A stretch of DNA of 64,000 nucleotides, from positions 2,815,001 through 2,879,000 of the forward strand of contig BTPP01000001.1 of assembly GCA_037102815.1 (NCBI GenBank). The letters are read 5' to 3'. A model generated the notes under the pieces. It did no database searches, had not been told where the DNA came from, and worked only from the letters and a program-made list of their open reading frames with translations. Below, in pieces: positions 22,016-35,915 of the stretch; the stretch's first letter is position 1; every line of letters starts with the position of its first letter. Position numbers and translations under genes: made by a program. Source of the stretch: Neurospora intermedia. Taxonomy: Eukaryota > Ascomycota > Sordariomycetes > Sordariales > Sordariaceae.

Positions 22016-23364
22016 ATGCTCCTCCTCCGACCCCTCCGCCAAACATCACGAGTCGCAACCGCAGCCCTGAGCGCTTCGACGACGCGGGCTTGCGCTCAAC
22101 GCTCCAGCAATGTAGCCCCCTCCGTCCGGCGCACATACGCAGCAAGAGGTGCCCCTGCGGCCTTCCCGACCATCGATACCTGCCCATCGCCCACCTGCTC
22201 ATGCGCCCCGACTCCCTCGTTCCCGGAAGGCTTCGAGATCGATCATACCACGCCTCTCAACGGTCTTATGCCAAACCACGCTCAGCAAGTCCTAATCTGC
22301 ACTGGCAAGGACGACTGGCCATCCAAGATCGAGGACGACGACAATGGCCAAAATCACGCCGCCATGCTGCGCGATCTAATCGGCCGCGGAGGTCCCTATA
22401 GCGATGTGAGTTGACCAAAAAGCCCATGGAAAGGTCCAGCCAGTCACAGTTAAAGGAGATGGGCGAAGGATCCCACGGGAAGAGAAAAAGAAAGCAGTAA
22501 TGGCTAACAGGTAAGTTCCCACCTCCCCCTTGAGGTTTGTTCCTCCCCCATCAACAGCCCTTCCACAACATCTCCGTTCTCAACGTCTCCTTCCCTCCAT
22601 CTTCTCCTTCATCTTCTCCATCTTCCTCCTCCTCGCCCGCCGACCAAGAGGAGGCCACAAACACCACCACCACCCCCAAAACAACATCCATCTACCTCCT
22701 TCCCGACTTCAAATATGTTCCCTCCCTCTCCTCCGACCCCAACCACGTCAAGGCCCTCGTAAAAGCCCACCTCCTCCCCGAAAAGCTGCACCCCGTGCAC
22801 AACCACTCGCCGCCCGCCAAGCGAGAGGCCCTCCTCCGCGATCCCAGCTACGCTGATATGCTGCCCGGCGATGGGGTCCGCGACATCCGCAACGAGGTGA
22901 TTGTTCTCATCTGCGGCCATGGCGGGCGGGACCAGCGGTGTGGAGTGTACGGACCCTTGTTGAGGAGCGAGTTCGAGACGAGGCTGGCGGCGGAGCAAGG
23001 TCAACAAGGTCAACAACAAGGGCCGGGGATTGAGGTTCTGAAGGGCCCTGCTGCTGCGCCTGACGCTAATGAGAAGGACTTGGAGAAGAAAGGGGTCTGG
23101 GGAGCAAGAGTTGGACTGATTAGCCACATTGGTGGCCACAAATTTGCGGGCAACGTGATTGTTTATATCCCGCCGGGCTTGAAGTCTTATGATGACTCGG
23201 ACGTGCCGCATCCACTGGCGGGACATGGTATTTGGTACGGTAGGGTTGAGCCGAAGCATGTGGAGGGGATTGTGCAGGAGACGATCAAGAAGGGGAACGT
23301 GATCAAGGAGCTGTTCAGGGGCGGGATCAAGCAGGGTGGTGATATTCTGAGGTTGCCCTTGTAG
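22016..23364 (+). CDS. aim32: AIM32-like thioredoxin-fold 2Fe-2S protein
   Basis: Exon 1 22016-22405, intron 22406-22557, exon 2 22558-23364; 398 residues. The Arg/Ser/Ala-rich N-terminus fits mitochondrial import. The C-terminal sucrase/ferredoxin-like domain carries C-x8-C (CGHGGRDQRC, residues 249-258) and H-x3-H (HIGGH, residues 320-324). This is the ligand pattern of the yeast Aim32 2Fe-2S cluster, a protein of the matrix and intermembrane space linked to redox control of import. A Ser/Pro-rich low-complexity insert sits at about residues 142-165. The intron contains a second, unused donor-like GTAAGT after a TAACAG, so a minor alternative splice is possible. The ligand set is complete, so cluster binding is expected. 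Confidence 0.85.
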
Positions 23365-23832
23365 ATGCCTAGGTACCTGCCTATCTTACTTAGCCTGTGA
23401 GAATTTGTAAGATCTTCGTGAAAAGACTTGCGATAGCTGAATACATTTCGAACTAAAGCCGAAAGTGCTTGATAACTGTGAGATTGCCAAGTATATCCAC
23501 AATAGTGATCACTCCTCAGTAAAGAATGCAAGCAGCCCACCGTCCACTTTTTGGATGGTTTGGCGAACAATTTCATCATGCACACCAACGCTTGGGCAAA
23601 ACAAAAACTTGAGGTGTTGAGATACCAATGGTAGTATCGGCGCTATACCAGCTGTGTAGAGGTATGCAGGACGTCTAGTGTTTATAAAAGTCAATGAAGA
23701 GTAAAAGAAGAGAACGCCGGCATATGCAGCACAACGGCACTGACACTGCTATTTTCAATTCCAATCCACTGCCTCCCATGCCAGCTCAAGCCTCTTCTCC
23801 TTCTTCTTTTTTCTTTTTCTCCCATCTAGCTT
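23365..23832. other. Convergent spacer between AIM32-like and NEO1-like genes
   Basis: 3' regions of two convergent genes. A CCTAGGTACCTG motif at about 23370 is one of the GTACC-type sequences seen in several spacers. No gene. Confidence 0.5.
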
Positions 23833-26800
23833 TTATATCCCCTGAACCTTCCTATACGAAGGCGGTTTCATCGTCCTCCTAATCACCTTGGCCGCATACG
23901 TCGGAATGAGCGAAATAGCAGCGATAGCAGCCACGCGCCATAAGAAGCCCCTATTATTTTTGGTCAGTCAGGTTAGTGAACAATCTTGCTGGAGGGATAT
24001 GGTACCCCCCCAGAGAGAGGATAGGTAATAACACTCACAAAGTCAAAACAAACTTCAAATCAAAATAATCCCCCAAAAACGGTATCGAAACGATATACAT
24101 CAGAAACGTCCCCACAATCGAGACCACCATGACCCAATGCCACGTCGTAATCTCGATCGCAACCATGAGCAGCTCGTTGAGCACCAGCACCGTGTAGCTG
24201 ACGGCCAACATGCGGGGGCCATCGATGCCGGTGAGGACTTGAGACAGACCCTGGATCAGACAGCCCTGATAGATGGAGACGAAGACCCAGACGAAGAAAG
24301 TCCGATAGGATAAGGAGCTGCCCGAGGTTAATTCCTTGTAGAGCTCAGGGTAAAGGTTGGCAAGGTCCTCGTCTACGTCCTTGTCGAGGACGAGAGAGAG
24401 GACGGGGAAGGCGGTGTAGACTGTTGCGTAGCCTACCATCAGCCAGTCCTGTGTTGTTGTTTTGTTCAAGTTAGTAACTACGACTGCAACGAAAGAGATC
24501 ACTCGTCAAGTCAAGCGTACCTTGTAGAGACCCTCCGGCTCAAACTTGAGAGCAATACTGTACATAGTCTGACAGACAGCAATAATCAAGCCACGATGAA
24601 TGACAAACTGCGCCAGCTTTGCGCTGCGCTTATAGCTATTGCGACCGTGCCACACTAAAAGCTTGGTCAAGTGATGAAACTGCTCAATGGAAAAGTCGGC
24701 CGCCAAACTAGCCTGACGACCTTCCTTACCCACGATACCCACGCCCACGTCAGCAGCCTGGATCATGGAAACATCGTTTCCACCGTCCCCGATACAGCAG
24801 ACGCGCTTCTTGGTGTACTCCTTGATTAGCTTGGCGACCTCGGCCTTTTGGGTAGGCGAGCAACGGCAGGCCACGACGGTCGGCAGGAGCACGGCCACGG
24901 AAATGAACTCGCGACGGAAGTGGGTCAGGTACATGGCGAGGGACTCTCCATCGATGAGTAGACAGGAATCGGTCTTGCTTCGGAGCAGGTCCAGATTATC
25001 TTGCGCGCCGTCCTTCCTCCTGAGCTTGGCGATCGTGTGGATGTACTGACCCCTTGCTACGAGCTTGGAGCTCACGGCGACGCAGCGAGCGGTTTCGACC
25101 TTGTCGCCTGTAAGCATCCAGATTTTGATGCCGGCGTTTCGAAGAAGTTCTAGAGAAGGTTTGACGTCCTTTTGCAGCTTATCTTCGACGCCCGTCACAC
25201 CAAGCAGTTCCAGGTTATGCTCGAGATACTGCGAGACAACAGCCTGCATGTTGGCTTCGCGGCCGCTGATGGCGAGCGAGGCTTCGTGGTGCTTGGCCGA
25301 GAACTCCTGGTATTCCTTCAGAGACAGACGCTTCCTGCCGACCACGAGCGTGCGGAGGCCTTCGCGCGCCATGTTGGCCGTCTCTTCGTCGAGCCAGTCG
25401 TTGGCGGCGACGATGGAACTCATGACGGTGTCCGCACCCTTTTGGTAGAACCAAATCTCGCTGCTGCCGAGGCTGGGGTTTCCGGGCTGAAGCTTTTCGT
25501 AGAACTGGACAATGATGCCCATGCGCTTGCCCTCCGAAGTGAAGGGGAAAATGTCGAGAATGCGAACCTTGACCACTGGCCGGCCGGTTTCGGCGGATTC
25601 GAGGACGATGTTCTTGCGATCTCGGTGAGCCAGACGCAGGCCTACGGACTCGGTCCATTTTACAATGGCAATCTCGTCAGGCGAGCTGGCTTGGTATGAG
25701 TTGACGGTGTGGCCGTTCTCGTCTTCTTCCGAGGTTGGGGTAACGTTGTGGCAGAGGGCAAGAGCTAGGACGACATCACGGACACGCGACCCGATCTCTC
25801 GGCGTGTCCTCGTAGCACCAACATTGGCGGCCGAGTAAGTTGAAGACGGGGTTGCCAAAGCCAAGCTTGCGGAAGAGGCCGATGAGCTGAGGTTAAACCC
25901 CTGCTTCACGTAGGTCGTAACCTCATCCATTGCTTCGTTGGCATACGAAACAGTGCCGACGTGGATCTTCTTCATTTCCATTTCGTTTTGGGTCAGAGTG
26001 CCCGTCTTGTCACTCAGTAGATACTCTATCCGTCCCAGATCCTCTGGAATCGTGCTGGTTCGCACGACAGCCCCAGGAATCCCAGGATCTCTTTGGATAA
26101 ACCATGAGTAGACAGACTTACCGAGATCCAGGTTGACACGGAGACTAATGGGGACGATGGTGGAGAATAACACTAAGAATCTCATGATCTTCACGTACCA
26201 GATGTTTCCCTTGGCCGTGCTGAAGCCTTCCAGCGCAACAAGAACGATGGACAGGAAGAGCGTCAGGAAGCACAGAATTTTGGTGAGTGAGTTGATCTCA
26301 TACTCTAGAAGGCCGGTCTTTGATCGCGAAGGTGATGTAGACAAGGCTGACCGGGTTTGAGGACCGGTATAAACAATTACTGCGAGGGTTGTCGCATTCG
26401 ATGCGATGACCGTATTCGCCCAGGCCGTGTTGTCAATCGAGAGAGGTGCTGCCTTGACATCGTCGCCCTCCCTAGGGTTATAGGCGGCACCGCTCATGAC
26501 ATCCTGTCGCGAAGGAAGAAGTTCCAATGTTCCGACGAACTCATTGACCCTTTTGTCAGGTTTTCCGGCCGTGACACGAAGACGAACCAGTTCCTCAGTG
26601 CTAAGGTTTTGTGATAAGGGGGACGCCAACCGCAGCTTCCAATCAGTTTCACCATCCAGTTGGTCGGTCCGAATAAATGTCTCGCCGCTAGAACTTCCCT
26701 CGGCGCCGTTGTTATTGTTCTCCCTAGACGTTTTCACATTCTTGGAACTGCCCTCTCCGACATCGTCATCATCGACATGATCCAGGAGCAGCATCTCCTC

Positions 26801-28021
26801 CTTCGCGGGTACTTCTTCCTCTTCAGTCTCCTTGTTGGCAGCTGATTCGTGTGCCAAGCACTTGAGAATGATAACATCTGCCGGAACGCGGTGGCCCTTG
26901 GTAAGCTTCAAGACGTCACCGACCTTGAGGTCCCGCGACTTCTTGCTGACTTCCGATAGGTAGGATGCCGGCAATTCGCGAAGACCCCGACCTTCGGTCT
27001 GTTCTTCCTCCTCCTGAATATCCGATAACCGGTCATTCTCCTGCTCAATGCCAAGACGTTTAGAGCCCTTTCGTGCATGAGACGATTTCATCTTCCTCCT
27101 AGGCCGGTTGATGCCTAGACTAGCTCCTGGATCGTCGAACTGTAGAACGGTGTACTCTTCGGAATTCGCCTCGTTGTCCCTTCTTCGCCGTTCGATATCG
27201 TCGTAAGCCTCCTTTGCTAGGGTGATGAACAAGACAAATGCCAAGGGTGCAACGTAGGTGGAGAGGTAGCCGATTCGTAGTGCGGGGATGGCCTGGGAGA
27301 GAGCGACCAGGAGGAAGTACATGTTGAAGAAGAAGGAGAACTCGTTGTACAGAGTGACTGGCAGAAAACTCCATGCTGTGTACTTTGCGTTGGATATGAT
27401 GTTGGGTGGGAAGCGGGTAGACTGGGACGAGCCAACCGCAACTAATCGTGACGATGAGGGGTCGTCTTCCTCCTGTTCCTGCTCGTCGTTATGGTTGTTC
27501 TGGTCACCCGACATGAAGCCTGGTAGCTTCATCGAGATGTTTCGAAGACCGTCACTGGCGAAGGACCTCCGTCGTCTTCCACTGCTGGTGCGCATTCGGC
27601 CGCCACCGCCATGTTCGCTGAGGAGGCCGGCATCCTCGTCGTGGGTGGCACTACCAACCGAGTGGCGATCATGGCGGAGCAGAGCGTCGGCGTCGTCGTC
27701 GTCGTCGTTTCCGTCTCGGCTACGGCCTAGCTCGCCATATGCATTGCGTTTGGCGCCACGGCGTAGACTCCCCATGCGAAGGTTGCGAAGTGCTATACTT
27801 GTTGTGGGAGGAGGAGGGCGTTGTTCGGACGAGTTGCGGCTGCGGTATTGGCCCGAGGACTGCTGGTGGTTCTTGGGGTCGGTTGCCTGGGGGTCGAGTT
27901 CTTCGAGGTCTATCTCCAAGTCGGAGTCGGATTCATCGACGACGTGGGAATCGGGCGGCTTGGAGAGATGGTATGTGTCTGAAGAAGGCATTCCGCATTG
28001 GGCAAAGCCCTTTTCCTCCAC
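23833..28021 (-). CDS. neo1: P4-type phospholipid flippase ATPase, NEO1 group
   Basis: It moves aminophospholipids to the cytosolic leaflet of Golgi/endosome membranes. Exons are 28021-24521, 24448-24039 and 23950-23833, giving 1342 residues; I recovered the last, 38-codon exon from the splice phase. An acidic Ser-rich N-tail precedes the first membrane segments (about residue 215). Then come the actuator DGET motif (DQLDGETDWKLR), the fourth-segment PISLRVNLDLGKSVYSW that marks P4-ATPases of the Neo1 type, the phosphorylation site DKTGT near residue 670, the KGAD nucleotide-binding motif, MLTGDK and GDGGNDVSM. About ten membrane helices are visible, and the C-terminal tail is short. Length exceeds yeast Neo1 mainly through the N-tail and an acidic insert. 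It is divergent from SEC16, another secretory-pathway gene. Confidence 0.93.
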
Positions 28022-29597
28022 AGCTAGGTAGATATGCTCTTGAGTCGTGTTGTTCTTTTTTTTTCTTTTCTGATCTGTCGCGGCCTAACTGTAGCTAAGG
28101 GTAGCTTGGGCTGTGGTCGCGACTGCGTTCGGATCTGTGGTTGGTTTGTTTGGGTTGAGTTAGGGGTCACTTGGGAGGGTCCTCGTGGTGTCGAGATCAA
28201 CTCCTCCTTCCCATAGTGGCCGTGGTTGGCAGTCTAGGTGCGTCTGTCTGCTGCTGGGTGCTACGTGCTTCTGGGGTGTGCTGCGCCTGCAAGGGGAGTT
28301 GAGATAGTATCAAGTTACTGGGTAGGAAATCGCAATAGTCCAGTCATGGTAGTAATTCGTACAATGTTTTCATCAAGCCGTCCGCGGGCACATCAACTGG
28401 GGAACTGAAAGATGACGACGATGGCATGTGACGGAAAGAAAGTCATAGGTAAACGGGGAACGGAAACTAACAGATTGGTGGTACTAAGTGGCAGTGATCG
28501 GACTGTGTGCGCGGCCTGCTCTTTGTACCGTACCTACCTCTAGAGGTACCCATCGATGACAGGCTCCCTCCTGGTGCGTCCAGGTTCGTGCAGTGGCTGT
28601 GATGGTGCTGGAGGGACTGAGCGCGCTTATCTGTTAAAACAGTACCTACCAGCACCGGGCAATATCAACTAGATCACTGCGTACATTCTCAACACTCGGA
28701 CAGTCCGATAACCTATACTAAGCTTTCCCACCCATGTCACAAGGACAGCTGTTGTAACGTTTTTTGTTAGAGATCCCCGCGTATTCCCCGCCATCCAAAT
28801 ATCAGACCGCCTAAATGTGGTAGGTACTATTGTGTAGACAGGGCAGCAGTCAACCTTCTGCAACTTCTCTGTGTCTTGATTTCCGCGGAGTTTTCCCAGG
28901 AATCTTCCGACGGCCGCTCCCGGTGCGCCTCCATCGTCACAGTTTTGGATCTTGACAAGTTGCAACAACTGAACTTGGCCTTCCATTCAGGTTCTGCAGT
29001 CGTGCAGTCTCATACTATGATCCTTTCCCACGTGTGATCGACCATTCCATCCCAACGTTTCCCACATCTGTCGTAAACAAACATTGCCCTCTTTCTTGTC
29101 ATTGACGAAATTTAGCCGGTGTTAGACCTTCTTCCTTATGTTGACAGCCATGATCAGCTGCTGAACCTACTTGTACAAGTTAGTCGTCCCTTTTGCTTGC
29201 CCCTATTCCCATTCCCATTCGACAATTGCGCACTCTGGGCCTGCTGAACAGGGGTCGTCTTGTCCGCAGTCCTCTGAGGCTCCTCAACAGGGCCGCCCAG
29301 TTGCCCAGGTCCGCTCCCCATTCTCAATCCCGTCGCCAATCGCCGTTCGGTTCGTTACGCGATCTAGCGATCCCGTCGAGTTTCGCCCCATCCTGGACTT
29401 CCCACTTCTACTGTTTGTAGCTAGCTCCTCCTGGCCAACAACAAATACTACCCTTTCTCCATCTTCAAATATTCCCACCTTCTCTCCCCTTCTTCATGTA
29501 CTAATCTTACTTTTTATATACAGTAATTCTTTCTTTTTCGTGTTTTTGCGCGCCCATACAGCGTCCCCAGCTGTATCGCGCCATCTAATCGCCCACC
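28022..29597. other. Divergent spacer between NEO1-like and SEC16 genes
   Basis: About 1.6 kb with no credible gene. A 14-bp palindrome TACCTCTAGAGGTA is at 28535-28548. The last 150 bases are pyrimidine-rich and probably contain the SEC16 leader. Confidence 0.55.
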
Positions 29598-32500
29598 ATG
29601 GCTTCATGGAACCCGGCATTCATGCCAAAGTCGGCCGCCGACCTCCCGGCCCCCTTGCCGACTGATAACACCGTCGCCGACACAACAGATCATGCGAACG
29701 GTGTAGCCCAAGATGGCTCCGACTTCTGGGGAATTGATGGAGGAGAAGAGGACGTGCCCGTCCAGAATGGCGCCTCTGACTCCTGGTTTCCCGACTATGG
29801 AACAGGCAATCATACGACACCACCCGCGACTGATGCGCAAGCTACGAGCCAAATAACCAGTGAAACTGATACCAACACCCCCGATACCGCTACCGAAAAG
29901 CCAGAGACCGCACATGTAACTACAGAAGATGCTGAAGCTGTCGAGCCAGCGCCCACTCAGACGGACGAAGCTCCTGAGCCCATCGTAGAGAATGCGCAAG
30001 CTACCGAGGCTGTCCTAGAAGACGCTGCCACCGTCGACCTCGTCCCCGAACATGCTGAGCCTACCGATGCTACTACCACAGAAAAGGCCGATACAGACGA
30101 ACCATCGGATGTCGCTTCCAAGCACACGAGTACTATGTCCTTCACTCGAACCATTCCCCATGAGCCGAGCTGGAGCGATGACGGCGATCCCGAGTGGAAC
30201 CTCGCGCGAGCGGATACGGATCCCTTCAAGTTCTTGCCATCGAGCGACCGAACCAACTCTTTCCCTCCTGTCCCTCCTCTAGAACAGCACGAGCAACAGC
30301 AGGAAGAGCAGCAAGAAAACCAACAGGTACAGCAGGTGCAGCAGCAGCAGCAGCAACCTCAAACCGAGCCTCATTTGGAGCAGTCACCAATTGTGCAGCC
30401 CCAGGTTGCGAATTTCCTTGGTGATGACGATGAGGTGGAGGTACAGGGCGATGACGGATTCTTCAGCCAGTTGTCTGGGGCACAGAACGATGGATTTGAT
30501 CAGTTTGGCGTCCAAGACGAGAACAATTCTCAGCAGTACATGGGTGGTGACCTAGGTGTTAAGGCCACCGAGGCGCTTGATGCCCGTTTCGAAGAAGGTG
30601 TTCCCCTGATCGCACATGCTGGAAACACGACAGCCGAGCGGGAAGATACAAAGGACCTATTCGGGGGAGAGGATGCTAATGATGAGGACGACTTTTTCAG
30701 CCAGGTTCAGCAAGGGAGCGTCAACCAGACTGAATTTGAGGCGCAGCCGCTTGAACGCAAGTCGACGATGCAAGTACTGGGCGCTATGGATATGGGCTCC
30801 GTCCAGCCAAGCTTCCCACCAGTGGAAGAGCAGCCCGAGGAAGAGGCCGATGCCACGGTAGAGACGCAAACCCACGACCATCCCGAGACAACGAGTACAG
30901 ATCTGAGCACAGGTGAAGGTCACGAGGAACAGAAGCCAGCAGGCGAAGATGTTGAGGCCAAGTGGAAAGAACTGTTTGCTGACGATGAAGAGGACACCCT
31001 GTCGCTTCTTGATGATTCCACAGAGGCGTCGAATGAGAACAAGGAGAAGGAGATTGACCCGGCTGCGTTCTTTGGGAGTGATGATGAGGGCTTTCTCGAC
31101 GATTCGGAGGAGTTCTCAACAATGGAGGAAACAACCCAGCCCAGAGCGCCTAGCGTAGCTGGCTCCAACACCACGACAACCCCCACCACCCGGTACATGC
31201 CTCAGACCCAAACTCCAAGCCTGACCGGAGCCCCGAACCCCTATGCCCCGACTGCACCACCCCTAACTTCGGCGCCGTCAAATCCTTACTTCCCTGCCGC
31301 ACCCAGCACGGTTGCGCAGACGCCGTCTGTTACGCCCTTTGGTGCCCCTGTCTCGGCTCCCCCTCCAAGCGGGAGATTTGGATACGGCGCGGTCCCTCCG
31401 CCACAGATTGAGAGGAAAGCCCAAAGCTTCGTCGACAAGAAGGGCGGCTACCAGTCACCGTACGATCTTCCTATGGAGGTAGTCAAGGTTAAGAAGCGCC
31501 CAAGTACGGCAACTCTCAACAAGCCTGTGACAGCACCGGCCGCTCCACCGCCTTCCAAAGGCGCTACTCACCTGCCTCCTCCACCTCCCACCTCTGTTCC
31601 ACACTCATCTCAGCCTGGTGTCAAGCCACCACCGCCTCGTGGTGAAGCCAAGCCGAAGGAGAAGTTCTTTGAGGAGCTTCCTGTAGTCACAAAGGCGCGC
31701 CCAGCTTCTCGAAATACAATGGGTACTGCATCGCCGGCACAGTCTAGCCCATACGGCCCACCGCCCTCGGCTGGCCCACCTTCTATCGCCTCGCAGCCAC
31801 CAGTACCTGGAATGCCGTCTGCTATGGGATCTGTTCCCAACCCTTCCTTTACCCAGCATGCGGAGGTTCCCAACTTGGTTGCGCCGCCACGTGTCAACCC
31901 TTACGCTTCGATACAGTCCAGCACTACGAGCCTTGCTCCCGCTGTTCCTGCCCCGGCTTCAAGTCGTTATTCTCCAGCGCCCTCCAGTGGGTCACAGCTC
32001 AGCACTCCCGTCCCACCTGCTGCGGCAAGCCGTTACTCTCCCGCCCCGCCAGCTTCTCGGCCAACGAGTTCGGGTTATACCCCGACTACTTCGGTGCCAC
32101 CGGTTCTACCACCGGTTTTGCCCCATCAACCCCGTACCTCAAGTCCGCTAGCACATTTCGAGTCCAGGCCTCTTGTTTCTAGCCATGCAGAAAGTGGCCT
32201 GGCGGAAAAGCGGAGCAGCAGCTCGTTGTACGACTTGCGACTGCAGAGAGTGCCTTCTCTACCTCCGACTCAGGAGGTGGAAGAAGACGGCCCCATGCAG
32301 GGTATGGTATCCCCCAACCAAGTCCCGGCATCCCACCAGACCTCACCTACGGCGTCAAGACATGGCGCTATGCCTCACCGCTCTAGAAGGACACCGCCTC
32401 CGCAGTCTCTAACTGTGCAGCCGGTGACGTCCCCTCAGAGGGCGGCATACAGCTATCAACCTGCGGCTAGTGCTCCATCTCACGAATTCGCGCCACCGCC

Positions 32501-35500
32501 TCGATCGCAGACTCAATCCCCTGGTGCCCTCTACGGGAACAGAAATGTAAAGCCTATTGAACCGATCCCTCGTCCTTCGTCGGTCACTGACGCGACTTCG
32601 CCGCGGGCTGCGTTGTATTCTCCCATCACTATGCAACCCAGTTCCACTTTCCCCCCCATTGCTACGACTACCACGCGGCCGCGTGGTAACACTCAGAATT
32701 TCAACCTAGTCCCCCCGACAGATGGTAGAGAACATGATCCCCTACAGAGATGGCGTGGTGTTCCTCTCATTTCCTGGGGCGTTGGTGGAGCTCTGGTAAC
32801 AATGTTCCCCAAGAACGTGCCACGATATGGCATGGGCCAAACGGCCCCCATGGTTATTCGTAGCCCAGGAGAAGTCAAGGTCAAGAGCATGAAGGACATA
32901 GAGCCAATGGAGGAGCGCTTGGCCAAATTCCCTGGGCCTCTCAAGGGGAAGTCGAAGAAGAAGGAGACCATTGCCTGGTTAACAAACGGGATTGAGATGC
33001 TGGAGAGGACTGTGCCACAGAACCTGTCTCATCAGCTCAACCCATCTCATGATGACAAGCGGACAACAGAGAGACTCTTGCTTTGGAAGATTCTGAGGGT
33101 CTTCGTCGAGCATGATGGCGTGCTGGAAGGAAACCCGACCGTTAACCAAGCCGTGCGCGAAATCCTGTACCCGGAGGCTTCAACCATTGGTGGTCAGCCT
33201 GAGTTCGCAAATGCTCTGAACCCATCAGGATTGGGCAATTCTGCCACGACTTCACTACAAGCCGACTCGGTTGATTCTTCCGCTGTTGAGCAGATCCGCA
33301 ACCACCTCATCAGTGGCGACAATGAGAAGGCCGTGTGGGCTGCGGTCGATAAGCGGCTTTGGGGCCATGCCTTCCTGCTGGCCAACGCCCTTAACCCTGA
33401 CCTCTATAAGCGGGTCGCTCAAGAATTTGTGAAGAACGAGGTGAATTCCACCGGTCATAACAATGAGTCGCTTGCTGCTCTTTATGATGTCCTCTCTGGC
33501 AACCACGAAGAAAGCGTGGACGAGCTGGTGCCCGCCCATGCCCGTGCTGGTCTTCAGCTAGTGGCCAAAAATTCCTCTTCTGGTCCCTCCAAGGACGCCA
33601 TGGGTGGTCTTGATAAATGGCGCGAAACCCTCTCCCTAATCCTCAGCAACAGGACTGCTGATGATGCCCGAGCCATCAACTTCTTGGGCAATTTGCTATC
33701 AGGCTATGGAAGAGCCGAGGCGGCTCATATTTGCTTCTTGTTTGCCAGAAGTCAAACCATCTTCGGTGGCTTGGACAACCCGAACTCTAACTTTGTTCTT
33801 GTTGGGTCTGACCATAGGCGGCAGGCGGACCATTTCGCAAAGGAGATTGAGCCTCTTTTGTTGAGCGAGGTTTATGAGTACGGCCAGAGCCTTGCTGGTG
33901 GTACTGTGCCCGTCAGCAATCCTCATTTGGCAGCGTACAAGCTTCAGCATGCATACGCTCTGGCCGAGTATGGCTTTAGAGACAAGGCCCTTCAATACTG
34001 CGAGGCTATCACGGCTGCGATCACCGCGCAAACGAAGCGCTCTCCTTACTACCATCCCATCCTTGAGGCCTATGTCGATGACTTGATGAAGCGATTGAAG
34101 CAGGCACCCAAGGAGGAATCAAACTCTTGGATCCCGAAGCCTAGCATGAATAAGGTATCTGATTCCATGTGGAACCGGTTCAACAAATTTGTCGCTGGAG
34201 ATGACAACGAGGATGGCAGCAAGGGCTCACCTGACGCTGCGGGAGAATCTGGTCCCTTTGCACGAATTGCCGGAGGAACCCCGACTATCAGTCGCTCGCC
34301 CTCTGTCAACAATCTTGAGACCTTTGGCGCGACCATCCCCAGCTATGGCATGCCTAGTGCTCCCGTGACGACCGGTCCGAATATGTTTTCTCCTCCTCCT
34401 CCTACACGGACGGCTTCACGCTACGCACCAGGCGCTCCTCAACCATCGACTCCGAACTATAACCCCTATGAGACAAACTCTCCATATGCGCCTCGCTCAT
34501 CAATGGAACGGGCCTCAGGCGAGTACAGCAGAAGTTCAGTTGAGCTTCCGCGTCAGTCTTTGGACTCTCAGCGGGGTTATTCGCACAGCAGCTATGCTCC
34601 CAACCGTACATCTTCGCCTGCTCAGCCATATACACCTTACGGCACGACGCCGCAGGAATCATCCTACTCTCTGCATAACATGCAGCCTCAGCAAAGTTTG
34701 ACATCCCCAGCAGCTACTACTTCTGGTTATCAACCCTTCACTCCACAAAACAACGTCTCGGCAAATGATGAGCCCTCTAACGAACCCCCTTCGGCCCCGT
34801 CAACTGGCTACCAGCCGCCGTCGTACGGATATGAGCCTCCGTCATTCACCCCTTACGAGGCGCCAGCGACCAATGACGAGGAGGAGGGCGCCTCCAAGGA
34901 GAATGGTGACTCTAACCAGGGTGGCGAAGGTGTCAACACCTTTGAGCCTCCTTCATTCCAGCCATATAGCTATGAGCCGCCTTCTTACGAACCCGACACC
35001 CCACCTTCGAAGAATGACGATGAATCTGAGGAAGAAAAGCCCAAGCCGAAGAAGAAGGGCCCTATGTACGATGACGATGACGATGATTTCCCCGCGGCGC
35101 CGAAGCCTGCCGGCAAGTCCAAGGCTGAGATTGACCGGGAGAACGAGGAAATGGTCCGTCGGATCGCCGAAGAAGAAGGTTAGTACCATTAGTCCCACCT
35201 ACATAGTATCTTCAACCCTCACGTATCACTAACGTCACTTCCAGCCAAACGCGCCGCAGAAGCCAAAGCCGCCAAGAAGGGCTGGGGCTTCACCAGCTGG
35301 TTCGCAAAGAAGGAGGCTGCCGCCGCCGATGCCAACGCCGCTGGAAGCAGCCCCGGCAAGCCCATCCGTGCCAAACTCGGCGAGGCGAACTCGTTCTACT
35401 ACGACCCCGAGCAAAAGCGTTGGATCAACAAGAACGCCAGTCCCGAAGACCAAGCCGCCAAGAAATCCACGCCGCCACCGCCCAAGGGCGGCATCCCCCG

Positions 35501-35915
35501 CTCAGCCGCCTCCAGCCCTGCTCCTCCCATGGGCATGGGCGTGGGCGGCGGTAGCGCGCCCAACACCCCCGGCCGCGCCAGCGCCCCGCCTACTGGTCCG
35601 CCTAGACCGGCGGCGCTCATGCCCACGGCGTCGGAGAATAACGTTGGCTCTGGCCCACCTAGCGCTGTTGGACCGCTGAGTCCCAGTGGAAGTAACGGGC
35701 CCCCTAGTGCGGGCTTGCTGTCCCCTGGCATGGGTCCGGCGGCGATGCAGCGCCCGGCCTCGACGAGCACGAGCGCGCCTCCTGCTGGTACCAGTAAGCC
35801 ATTGAGCGCGACGAGTAGTATTGATGATTTGTTGGGGGCGGCGGTACCGAGGAAGAGGGGAGAGGCGAAGAAGCCGAGGAAGGCGGCTAGGTATGTGGAT
35901 GTTATGCAGAAGTAG
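29598..35915 (+). CDS. sec16: COPII coat assembly scaffold Sec16
   Basis: Sec16 organises ER exit sites and binds COPII subunits. Exon 1 is 29598-35178 and exon 2 35245-35915 (phase 1 junction); 2083 residues. The ATG has a good context (CACCATGG). The N-terminal 1000 residues are disordered, rich in Glu/Asp, Gln and then Pro/Ser. The central conserved domain lies at about 32700-34100: [19 protein letters not shown] starts it, and helical repeats such as [19 protein letters not shown] follow. A second disordered Tyr/Pro/Ser region follows. The C-terminal motif [12 protein letters not shown]...[14 protein letters not shown], the Sec23-contacting end of fungal Sec16, spans the beginning of exon 2. 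Domain order and size match the family. Confidence 0.93.
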
